Of a DNA stretch of 64,000 bases, positions 49,843 to 59,691 are shown piece by piece (position 1 is the first letter of the stretch; every line of letters begins with the position of its first letter). The notes beneath the pieces were generated by a model. The model was not told the DNA's origin. It searched no databases and saw only the letters and a list, made by a program, of their open reading frames with translations. The DNA is from Lamellibrachia columna (lineage: Eukaryota > Annelida > Polychaeta > Sabellida > Siboglinidae), in assembly GCA_963662155.1 (NCBI GenBank), contig OY759272.1, positions 50,276,566-50,340,565 of the forward strand. Reading direction: 5' to 3'. The position numbers and the translations under genes were made by a program.

Positions 49843-50407
49843 CCTCTAGTTCTACTATCTTTCTTGAGATTAAAAACTTAAATTTGATCTAGTCTTAACT
49901 GCCTTGTCTCTAGGGTTGTTAAACCACATTCTTTCAGTCGTTCTTCATAACTAAGGTCTCTCAGTTCTGGTATCTATCCCTCTTACGATATGGTTTCTAA
50001 GCTTGTAAAAAGTGAGGTGTAATTTACTGCTTTATACAGAGATATAATTAGCTCTTTTTCCTTATATGTTATATTTCTCCTAATCAACCCAAGAATTTGA
50101 TTAGCCTTTGAAGCTGCAATACCACACTGCTCTGAAACTTTCATATCAGCATTTGTTGTTACTCCCAAGTCCTTTTTTTTAACGGTAGTACCTAGAACAG
50201 TATCTCCCATTTTATGGTTTATGTCCAAGTTCCCGTGTCCTGAGTGCAGGCATGTACATTTACACTAATTTGTGTAGATTGTTTTGTAAATGTTGTTAAT
50301 TGTTAACATATCTGAACACTTTTGTGTCATCCCCAAATTTCAGTACATTGCTTGTTATATTATTGTCCAAGTCATTGATATATATTAAGAATAATAAAGG
50401 TCTGATC

Positions 50408-51424
50408 TGGGGCCGATGTACTTAGTACATTTTTGAGTACTTTTTTTAATATGATTCTATGATAATTATTTTATTTTATTTTAAATATAGTAGTAGTATT
50501 TGTAGTTAACAGAATAAAAATATTTTTTATTTGAATACTTCCATAAAGTATCTGAAATGTTCAAATACATTATTTCTGATTGATATAGCAAAATTAACTA
50601 AAGCTAAGTCTATTTCTATGGTGACTCAAGTCACACAGCGCCAGTAGGCTTTATTCAAATTAGCACACAACCCTCCTTCCAGTTTGGACAATTCTTCTCA
50701 CTAGTAGACTCACTGCCGTGGTAACATAGGTAATTCTGGGTCGAGACCAATGAATGCAGTCTGTTAAAGTACTTATCTAATGGTTACATTTGTTATTATA
50801 ATAAATAAATTATTAATGTTAGATTATGCACCTGATGTACTATTTTATAGTATTGCTTAATAAGCCTCATATTGTGTGCTATGCAGAGTACACCTACATT
50901 TACAGTCTGATTTGTGAATCCAGTTGCACTGGTTCTTGGTAAAAGCATTTTGTAGTGAGCAGATCATGGCTCCTACAGTCTACAAATCAGAAGGTGGTCA
51001 GATCATAAAGTGCAATTTAGCAGTCAGGTGCTAGCAAAACTACATCTAGAGTCTGATAGAGCAGATATAAGAGAAACGGTTTGGTGCCTCAGACCTCCTG
51101 CTAATTGCTTTATTTTGCAACTTGCTTAACACTGAGCACATTTAGCAATTACCCACTCTTTTGAGATCATTACAGAACTATCTGAGGTTATTGGCTAGGT
51201 TGTTTTGAGATGATAACCATAGGCAATGATTGGTTTAAGTGAGTGTACATGTGCTGAGTATGTTGGTGACTCAAAGGTGGGTTAACCAGAGTGCCCCTGT
51301 ATATACATACTCATACTCATGTAAATGTACTTGTACTCAGCTTTTAGTAATGTACTCAGCCATCAACAATGTACTCGTACTCATGAAAATGTACTCGTAC
51401 TCATGAAAATGTACTCTGACCCAG
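50408..51424. mobile_element. hAT-like non-autonomous element nested in the LINE
   Basis: It splits the LINE frame after SVLGP. Flanking sequences GTCTGATC (50400-50407) and GTCTGGTC (51425-51432) are an 8-bp near-duplication. Inward from the left the element reads TGGGGCCGATGTAC, and from the right CTGGGTCAGAGTACATTTTC. Both share GTACATTTT and GAGTAC blocks. There is no transposase frame inside 1,017 bp. Confidence 0.7.
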
Positions 51425-51517
51425 GTCTGGTCCTAATACTGATCATTGTGGTACCCCACTCAAAACCGATTTCCAGTTTGAAACCTCCCCATCTACTACA
51501 ACACGCTGTCTTCTTTC

Positions 51518-51845
51518 CAGGTGGTTCCATATTTCTTTACTTCCTCGTCCATTGATCTCCAAGTAGTTTTCCGTCTGCCTGTTTTTCTTTTTTCTTGTGG
51601 ATTCCAGTGTAAGGCCTGTCTCGTGACATTGTTGGTTTGTTTTCGGGGGGTGTGTCCTGTCCATGTCCATTTTTTTCTTGCAATATCATTCCTGGTGCTG
51701 TGTTGGTCTGTCCTCCTCCAGATTTCTTTGTTTGTGGTTTTATCTTGCCATTTGGTTTTCAGGATGTATCTCAGACATTTGTTAATGAATGTTTGTAGCA
51801 TTCGGGTTGTTGTCATGGTTACTCTCCATGTCTCAGAGACATAAA
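51518..51845 (-). pseudogene. C-terminal fragment of a second, RTE-like LINE
   Basis: The minus frame 51882-51496 reads YVSETWRVTMTTTRMLQTFI, NKCLRYILKTKWQDKTTNKE, IWRRTDQ, KKWTWTGHTPRKQTNNVTRQ and ALHWNPQEKRKTGRRKTTWR. This ETWRxT, NKxLWRRT-like and KWxWxGH-R pattern is familiar from the C-terminal part of many invertebrate endonuclease-reverse transcriptases, RTE-like in my judgement. It is a different family from the surrounding LINE. Only the tail survives, and its upstream end dissolves into the 53-bp array. Confidence 0.75.
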
Positions 51846-52385
51846 GCAGCACATTCGGGTTGTTGTCTTGGTTACTCTCCATGTCTTAGAGACATAAAGC
51901 AGCACATTCGGGTTGTTGTCTTGGTTACTCTCCATGTCTTAGAGACATAAAGCAGCACATTCGGGTTGTTGTCTTGGTTACTCTCCATGTCTTAGAGACA
52001 TAAAGCAGCACATTCAGGTTGTTGTCTTGGTTACTCTTCATGTCTTAGAGACATAAAGCAGCACATTCGGGTTGTTGTCTTGGTTACTCTCCATGTCTCA
52101 GAGACATAAAGCAGCACATTCGGGTTGTTGTCTTGGTTACTCTCCATGTCTTAGAGACATAAAGCAGCACATTCGGGTTGTTGTCATGGTTACTCTCCAT
52201 GTCTTAGAGACATAAAGCAGCACATTCGGGTTGTTGTCTTGGTTACTCTCCATGTCTTAGAGACATAAAGCAGCACATTCAGGTTGTTGTCTTGGTTACT
52301 CTCCATGTCTTAGAGACATAAAGTAGCACATTCAGGTTGTTGTCTTGGTTACTCTCCATGTCTTAGAGACATAAAGCAGCACACT
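51799..52385 (-). repeat. 53-bp minisatellite made from LINE coding sequence, about 11 copies
   Basis: The unit is GGGTTGTTGTCTTGGTTACT, CTCCATGTCTTAGAGACATA, AAGCAGCACATTC. On the minus strand a unit encodes LLYVSKTWRVTKTTTRM, the ETW motif region of the RTE-like fragment at 51518-51845. The copy nearest the fragment keeps its GTCATGGTTACTCTCC and CTCAGAGAC bases. Fifty-three is not a multiple of 3, so the frame is not maintained. Confidence 0.93.
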
Positions 52386-52830
52386 TTTCACGTTGGTTGG
52401 TTGAATGTTAAACTCACTGGTCTGTAATTCTCTGACTTCTTGAACCATTTTTAAATAATGGTATGATATTTGCTTCTTTCCATTCAAAAGGAACCACTCC
52501 CTCTTCTAATGATAAGTTGAATACTCTTGCAAGTGGTATACTAACTTGTTCTACTGTTTCCATTAGTAGTTTTGGCAGAATTCCATCCACTCCCGGTGAT
52601 TTATTATCCTTTATTGCTTTTATTATCTTAGCTACCATTTCTGGAGTTACAATTAATTGCCCTAAATAGTCCAATTTAGCTTGCTAAAATGTAGCATCTG
52701 TAACCGGTAATGAACTAATATCCTTTCTAGTAAACACTGAACCATTTAGGTCTTCTGCCATTAAAAAAACCTTGTGATATTATATTTCCAGCATTGTCTT
52801 CTAGTGGTCCAACCTTGTCTCATATGTTTA

Positions 52831-52964
52831 TGTATATTCCTGACTCGGGGGGGGGGGGGAATAAAATGTAAATCTGAGCTCTTATATCACAGCCTGTTGA
52901 CAGTATTGTAAAGGTCAGACATGTCTTTAGACAGGCTACACTGACTACATGCCAGTCTGTCTTC
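52831..52964. other. Spacer with a poly-G run
   Basis: About twelve consecutive G at 52848-52859. No gene. Confidence 0.7.
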
Positions 52965-54010
52965 CACTCTCAGTCTATGTCACCCACTCCCAGGTTATGT
53001 TATCCACTCTCAGTCTCTCAATCACTCACAGTCTATGTCATCCACTCGCAGTTTATGTCATCCACTCCTGGTTTATGTCATCCACTACCAGTCTATTTCA
53101 TCCACTCTCAGTCTATTTCATCCACTAGCAGTTTATGTCATCCACTCTCAGTCTCTCAATCACTCACAGTCTATGTCATCCACTCGCAGTTTATGTCATC
53201 CACTCCTGGTTTATGTCATCCACTACCAGTCTATTTCATCCACTCTCAGTCTATTTCATCCACTAGCAGTTTATGTCATCCACTCTCAGTCTCTCAATCA
53301 CTCACAGTCTATGTCATCCACTCCCAGTTTATGTCATCGACTCCCAGTTTATGTCATCCACTCCCAGTTTATGTCATCCAGTCCCAGTTTATGTCATCCA
53401 CTCCCAGTTTATGTCGTCCACTCCCAGTTTATGTCATCCACTCTCAGTCTATGTCATCCACTCTCAGTCTATGTCATCCACTCCCAGTTTATGTCATCCA
53501 CTTCCAGTTTATGTCATCCACTCCCAGTTTATGTAATCCACTCCCAGTTTATGTCATCCACTCCTGGTTTATGTCATCTACTACCAGTCTATTTCATCCA
53601 CTCCCAGTCTATTTCATCCACTCCCAGTTTATGTCATCCACTCTCAGTCCCTCAATCACTCACAGTCTATGTCATCAACTCCCAGTTTATGTCATCCAGT
53701 CCCAGTTTATGTCATCCACTCCCAGTTTATGTCATCCAGTCCCAGTTTATGTCATCCACTCCCAGTTTATGTCATCCACTCTCAGTCTATGTCATCCACT
53801 CCCAGTCTATGTCATCCACTCGCAGTTTATGTCATCCACTCCCAGTTTATGTCATCCACTCTCAGTCTATGTCATCCACTCCCGGTCTATGTCATCCACT
53901 CCCAATTTATGTCATCCACTCTCAGTCTATGTCATCCACTCTCAGTCTATGTCACCCACTCTTAGTCTGTCATCCACTCTCAGTCTATGTCACCCACTCT
54001 CAGTCTACAT
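52965..54010. repeat. 20-bp minisatellite, about 52 copies
   Basis: The unit is ATGTCATCCACTCCCAGTTT, with CTCAGTCT and TATTTCATCC variants. A compound block including CAGTCTCTCAATCACTCACA recurs near 53010, 53150, 53287 and, changed, 53646. Plus frames of 350 and 436 codons arise because 20-bp units cycle the three stop-free frames. Confidence 0.96.
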
Positions 54011-54138
54011 TCCACCAGACACCCAGTGAAAGCCTCATAATGGACGCTAGTAGGAAAGTAAATACTGGTGACAGTCACCAAAGTGGGGCAGTGCTTGCTG
54101 TAATAGTGAGATGTCAATTACTGCAGGTGACTTGTGAT

Positions 54139-54306
54139 GTGTGGACACTGTGTACAGGGAGTGAGCTAATGGCTCTAAGAGTGTGGACACTGTGTACAGG
54201 GAGTGAGCTAATGGCTCTAAGAGTGTGGACACTGTGTACAGGGAGTGAGCTAATGGCTCTAAGAGTGTGGACACTGTGTACAGGGATTGAGCTAATGGTT
54301 CTAAGA
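54139..54306. repeat. 42-bp minisatellite, 4 copies
   Basis: The unit is GTGTGGACACTGTGTACAGG then GAGTGAGCTAATGGCTCTAA and GA. It is near-perfect; the last copy has GGATTGAG and GGTTCT. A G-rich stretch follows at 54357-54435. Confidence 0.96.
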
Positions 54307-54561
54307 GGCCAAGGTCTAATGACGACAAATCACTGTTTCACTTAACAGGTGAATGTTGCTGGGTGGGGAGAGTTTGTGTGGAGGGGTATGGGAGTGTGGA
54401 GGGTAGGGGGAGTATAGGCAGGAGGGGTGGTTGGGCCTTAGCCAGAAATAAAATGTTGCCAGTCTTAAACTTCCTAAAAAGTGTAACCTTAAGCGCGTGA
54501 ATAGCTTCCGTGGATGCTGTTTGTGCCTATGACAGCTATCATTGACCCACTTGCTTTCTTC

Positions 54562-54657
54562 ACTGGCAAGTCAATGCTACTTGAGCCAATGACAGCCAAG
54601 TCAATGCTACTTGAGTCAATGCTACTTGAGCCAACGACAGCCAAGTCAAGTCCAATG
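54562..54657. repeat. Tandem repeat of 15-30 bp
   Basis: AAGTCAATGCTACTTGAGCC and AATGACAGCC recur three to four times. From 54658 to 54880 there is AT-rich unique DNA. Confidence 0.85.
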
Positions 54658-54880
54658 AAGTCTTGCCAAACCAAACTGTGACATTATAATGAAACGTACA
54701 AAACTATATATGGCCAAATCTATATACTAAATGAAGCCAACGCCTGAAGGCTTTGAAAGTAATACATTAAAACATATTTTTTTTACTTCTTTGATAAAAA
54801 AATTGCCTATTGGACAAAACATTATGAATTTATTAGACTGAGCACAGCCTAATTGTTCGTGGTTTGCCTGCCATTTGAAG

Positions 54881-55160
54881 GAATGGGGGAGGAAGGAGTG
54901 GGGAGGAAGGATTAGGGGAGGAAGGATTATGGGAGGAAGGAATGGGGGAGGAAGGAGTTGGGGATGAAGGATTAGGGGAAGGAGTGGGGGAGGAAGGAGT
55001 AAGGGAGGAAGAAGTAGGGGATGAAGGATTATGGGAGGAAGGATTATGGGAGGAAGGATTGTGGGAGGAAGGATTAGGGGAGGAAGGAGTGGGGGAGGAA
55101 GGAGTGGAGGAAGGTGTGGAGGAGGAAGGAGTGGGGGAGGAAGGAGTGGGAGAGGAAGCC
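54881..55160. repeat. Purine-rich minisatellite, 12-18 bp units
   Basis: GGGGGAGGAAGGAGT and GGGAGGAAGGATTAT units give about 280 bases that are nearly all A and G on the plus strand, with T only once per unit. Polypurine mirror symmetry suggests triplex (H-DNA) potential. Confidence 0.93.
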
Positions 55161-55604
55161 AGAGATGGGACAGCAATGTGACTAACAATATGACTAACAA
55201 TCAGTTCTCTGCTCACCTGTATTAAATGTATCAAGTGTGAAATAGCTTGAAGGGTCACATCCATTTAATGATATCAGATGCTGTGTTGTGCCTTCAGGGA
55301 TCAGCCAGTCAGTTGCCACATACCAGCCAATTAGGACCAGGGCATTATGGGCTTCTATCATTGAGCAAACATAAACACACAACCTGAGAGGGAGAGGGAG
55401 AGAGAGTAATTGGCAGCCAGGACTCCTGCTAGTGACAGATGGATCCAATACGTGGGGGGGGGGCAGACTGATCATGGTGCACCAGTTCACCCCCAGTCTC
55501 CCTTCTAATCCTCCCTTCCTGGATGCCATCAGCATCGGAGACTGGGGGAGACAGGGCCTGGGGAAGACCTGGAACACCAACACGCTGATTGGGTGTGTGG
55601 CTAG
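55161..55604. other. Unique sequence
   Basis: A minus frame (55194-55835) spans this region without recognisable domains and partly overlaps a repeat. I do not support it as a gene. There is a G run of about nine at 55455. Confidence 0.5.
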
Positions 55605-55830
55605 AACCTGACAAGATCTGAGTGACAGCTGTGACAAGACATGACTGACAGGTATGATAAGATTGGATTGACAGGTGTGACCAGATCTGTGTGACAAGAT
55701 CTGTATGACAAGATCTGAGTGACAGGTGTGACAAAATCTGAGTGACAGGTGTGACAAGAACTCACGGTATGTGTGACAAGCACTGTGACAAGACCTGGGT
55801 GACAGAACTCTGTGACAAGATTTCACACTT
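55605..55830. repeat. Diverged tandem repeat, TGACAAGATCTGAG motif
   Basis: GAGTGACAGGTGTGACAAGA and TGTATGACAAGATCTGAGTG recur about ten times with varying spacing. From 55831 to 56440 there is unique AT-rich DNA with a short duplication of AACTTAACTGTTGGTGTTTG near 56065 and 56125. Confidence 0.85.
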
Positions 55831-56439
55831 GCCACACGAGAGATGTGTCTGTTGACATTTAATTATCATTTGCAACCAGGAAGTGATATTTAATTTCAAG
55901 AGAATTAAACTTTTACTAGTTTGTTTTCATACATGTGTTCACATAAATGTCATTTATATATTTTGTTGATATACAGTAACAGTTTGTTTGCACAGGTATT
56001 TATATAGAACTGCTTTACATGCAATATTAAAATGTTGGCATTCTACAGAAATACTAGCCAGTCTAGCAAATTTAACTGTTGGTGTTTGTAACAATCTTAG
56101 CTTAAACCTTGGTGAAGAACTTAACTTAACTGTTGGTGTTTGTTTGTGAAGAACCACAACAGGACAAACCCTGGGTATCTGCACAGGTAGAAGCCCTTCT
56201 CAGCATCTCACACTTTAAATGCACAAAATGACACTGAAAATCATTATATCTATATATATATAGATCAGCTCATCAATTTATACATCTAAACAACACATCA
56301 AGTGTGCCAATACCCAACTGATGATGTCAGCAATATCTACAGTAATCAAATTTGTCTCTGTATAATGGAGAACATGCCCATAATAAATAGCACAGTGTGA
56401 GAGACAAACCATTCTAATGATCCAGCTGAGAATGTTTTT

Positions 56440-58196
56440 GGTATTAAATCCTTGGGACTGGTCAAAGTGCTTTACACTTGACCCACTAGCAGACCTGTTC
56501 CTTTACACTTGACCCACTAGCAGACCTGTTCCTTTACACTTGACCCACTAGCAGACCTGTTCCTTTACACTTGACCCACTAGCAGACCTGTTCCTTTACA
56601 CTTGACCCACTAGCAGACCTGTTCCTTTACACTTGACCCACTAGCAGACCTGTTCCTTTACACTTGACCCACTAGCAGACCTGTTCCTTTACACTTGACC
56701 CACTAGCAGACCTGTTCCTTTACACTTCACCCACTAGCAGACCTGTTCCTTTACACTTGACCCACTAGCAGACCTGTTCCTTTACACTTGACCCACTAGC
56801 AGACCTGTTCCTTTACACTTGACCCACTAGCAGACCTGTTCCTTTACACTTGACCCACTAGCAGACCTGTTCCTTTACACTTGACCCACTAGCAGACCTG
56901 TTCCTTTACACTTGACCCACTAGCAGACCTGTTCCTTTACACTTCACCCACTAGCAGACCTGTTCCTTTACACTTCACCCACTAGCAGACCTGTTCCTTT
57001 ACACTTCACCCACTAGCAGACCTGTTCCTTTACACTTGACCCACTAGCAGACCTATTCCTTTACACTTGACCCACTAGCAGACCTGTTCCTTTACACTTC
57101 ACCCACTAGCAGACCTGTTCCTTTACACTTGACCCACTAGCAGACCTGTTCCTTTACACTTGACCCACTAGCAGACCTGTTCCTTTACACTTCACCCACT
57201 AGCAGACCTGTTCCTTTACACTTCACCCACTAGCAGACCTGTTCCTTTACACTTCACCCACTAGCAGACCTGTTCCTTTACACTTGACCCACTAGCAGAC
57301 CTGTTCCTTTACACTTGACCCACTAGCAGACCTGTTCCTTTACACTTCACCCACTAGCAGACCTGTTCCTTTACACTTCACCCACTAGCAGACCTGTTCC
57401 TTTAAATTTCACCCACTAGCAGACATGTTCCTTTACACTTCACCCACTAGCAGACATGTTCCTTTACACTTCACCCACTAGCAGACCTGTTCCTTTACAC
57501 TTCACCCACTAGCAGACGTGTTCCTTTACACTTCACCCACTAGCAGACCTGTTCCTTTACACTTCACCCACTAGCAGACATGTTCCTTTACACTTCACCC
57601 ACTAGCATACATGTTCCTTTACACTTCACCCACTAGCAGACCTGTTCCTTTACACTTCACCCACTAGCAGACATGTTCCTTTACACTTCACCCACTAGCA
57701 GACCTGTTCCTTTACATTTCATCCACTAGCAGACCTGTTCCGTTACACTTCACCCACTAGCAGACCTGTTCCTTTACACTTCACCCACTAGCAGACCTGT
57801 TCCTTTACACTTCACCCACTAGCAGACCTGTTCCTTTACACTTCACCCACTAGCAGACCTGTTCCTTTACACTTCACCCACTAGCAGACATGTTCCTTTA
57901 CACTTCATCCCATGGCAGACCGGTTCCTTTACACTCCACCTCCTGGCAGACCTGTTCCATTACACTTCACCTTTTGGCAGACCTGTTCCTTTACACTTCA
58001 TCCCATGGCAGACCTGTTCCTTTACACTTCACCCCATGACAGACTTGCTCATTCCAATGCCAGCTCAACTTATATGGGAAGCATTCAGCCACACTGCAAT
58101 TACTGTGCGAAGACTATAGCCACCACTGTCTGTCCAGGAACTCATTTAAACAGCTGAATCAACTGAAGCAACATGGAGTGAATGAAGTGTCACCCA
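56440..58196 (-). mobile_element. SINE-like element B, inverted, with a 31-bp internal expansion
   Basis: Read on the minus strand it aligns by eye with element A at 36138-37018. One copy of the 39-bp module survives (CAGCTGTTTAAATGAGTTCC near 58135-58155). The core TAGTCTTCGCACAGTAATTG at about 58083-58117 follows, then the ACAGGTCTG...GTAAAG module. A shared tail of the type AAAGCACTTTGACCAGTCCC at about 56455-56475 matches AAAGAACTTTGAGCAGTCTT in element A. Element A's tRNA-like head and CGCTATATAAG tail are not recognisable here. It encodes no protein. Confidence 0.75.
56471..58030. repeat. 31-bp minisatellite inside SINE-like element B, about 50 copies
   Basis: The unit is TTTACACTTGACCCACTAGC then AGACCTGTTCC. 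Copies to about 56,940 are almost all CTTGACCC. From there they mix, and beyond about 57,340 all are CTTCACCC, the state found in element A. The last units near 57,900-58,030 decay (TTCATCCCATGGC). Confidence 0.97.
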
Positions 58197-58575
58197 CACT
58201 GACCGCCACCCACAACTGACCGCCACCCACACTGACTGCCACCAACACTGACTGCCACCCACACTGACCGCCACCCACAACTGACCGCCACCCACACTGA
58301 CTGCCACCAACACTGACTGCCACCCACACTGACCGCCACCCACAACTGGCCATCACACACACTGACCGCCTCCCACACTGACCACCTCTCTACACTGACC
58401 ACCACCCACACTGACCGCCACCCACACTGACTGCCTCACACACTGACCGCCACCTGCACTGACTGCCACCTGCACTGACCACCTCCCATACTGACCGCCT
58501 CCCACACTGACTGCCTCCCACACTGACCGCCACCCACAGTGACCACCACCCACAGTGACCACCACCCACATTGAC
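58196..58575. repeat. 14-16 bp minisatellite
   Basis: CACCCACACTGACCGC with variants ACCAACACTGACTGCC and CCTCCCACACTG, about 25 copies. A five-unit block is repeated at about 58197 and 58262. Minus-strand Trp/Gly/Val-rich frames are artefacts. Confidence 0.94.
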
Positions 58576-59684
58576 CGCACCTCCATTAGCATCCTCTATA
58601 TCTACACAAGTCTTTGTGTCTCGCCCATGGCAGGTGACACTCCTTCAGGAAACACAGGCTGCTCAGGGCTCTTTCATTAAAGCTGCCTCATTGATTAAAT
58701 GCATTAATAGAGACTGGAAAGGCGTGTCAGGGAATGTACAAATGCACTGATGGTTTACCCTATTGCAACAGCTTGCTGTGGCAACTTGCCAAAGCATACG
58801 TGTTAAGTTTCAGAAATGCAAATACAGGAGATTTATACATAAATTGGAGGGGCTCGGGATATCGGAGAATTGTAGGTAAATGGGAGGGTCTCAGGATATC
58901 AGAGAATTGCTCATGAATCAGAGTATTTCTCATCCTCACCACTCATAAAAATTACCACCAGGTCAGCTTTAGTTCCAACTATACTGCATCTGTACTATTA
59001 AATGGTACACTTGCATGTTACCATGGTTACGATACTTTGATGGTATAAAAAAAAATGTCAACTCCTGAAATACATTACGGTATGACAAAAATGCCTTACC
59101 TAGCAGGCAGTAGCCTACATGTTTGATTACACTTCAGCAACTAGCATAATATTTACTGGCCGGGCTAGAACTGAAGCATTGTTTTTTCTTCACAGTTTTT
59201 CTGATCCTGTGTGATGGAGGAATTTGTGATCCTTGGGGAGCGTTTCACTAAGACAAAGAGTTCATGAGGAAAATCTATCATAACACAGAATCCATCATAG
59301 ATTTTTAAGAGCGTTTTCAAAACACGTTTCACTAAGATGCTCATAAAATCCATCATAAGGTAATGATAACAATTTCCGTCATAAGCTCCAGTGTGCACAA
59401 TTGGGCAAAATAAAAAGAAAAGTTGTCCAAAAGTGGCTGATAATACGATCCATTGAACACTTTTCAACTATATTTGACTGATTTGCTCAACGGGTGAAGA
59501 GAAAAAATTTTATTTTAAAAAAGAAGATGCCGTTTCAAAGAGGACACTATTTCTGTGACGCACTAGCAACATGTTGTTTTGACAAGTGAAGTTTTGACAG
59601 TTTTTAATAACAAAGCTCGCGGAGAATGCCAACAACCTCAACTGAAGTTTGTCATCGAGTATACCAATATGTTTGGATATGGGC
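58576..59684. other. Unique sequence, 1.1 kb
   Basis: A two-copy repeat, GGGCTCGGGATATCGGAGAA against GGGTCTCAGGATATCAGAGA, lies at 58852-58909. GCGTTTCACTAAGA and its variant CACGTTTCACTAAGATG occur at about 59241 and 59324. No exon or transposon end is clear; a 100-codon minus frame at 59165-59467 has no recognised motif. Confidence 0.5.
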
Positions 59685-59691
59685 CACGGCA

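Larger units (their letters stand above)
49843..52830 (-). pseudogene. CR1/Jockey-like LINE, copy 4, broken into three segments
   Basis: Read on the minus strand, 52830-52400 carries SVFTRKDISSLPV and IKDNKSPGVDGILPKLL. VPFEWKEANIIPLF follows, then NYRPVSLT after a frameshift: the N-terminal reverse transcriptase motifs. Segment 51517-51425 gives RQRVVVDGEVSNWKSVLSGV and PQ. Segment 50407-49843 gives INDL- and ADDTKVF-like sequence with lesions, then SEQCGIAASKANQILGLIRR and, after a deletion, DLSYEERLKECGLTTLE-like sequence. It is interrupted by a hAT-like element (50408-51424), an RTE-like fragment and a 53-bp array (51518-52385). The RT interior between NYRPVSLT and RQRVVV is missing, so it cannot be functional. 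Confidence 0.85.

Noticed and set aside
52977..54345. Plus frames of 350 and 436 codons (VYVIHSQFMSS repeats)
   Set aside because: They are produced by the 20-bp minisatellite. Two frames are open in parallel and there is no non-repeat domain.
55194..55835. 213-codon minus frame
   Set aside because: Part of it is the TGACAAGATCTGAG repeat; the rest shows no domain or splice logic. It is probably chance.
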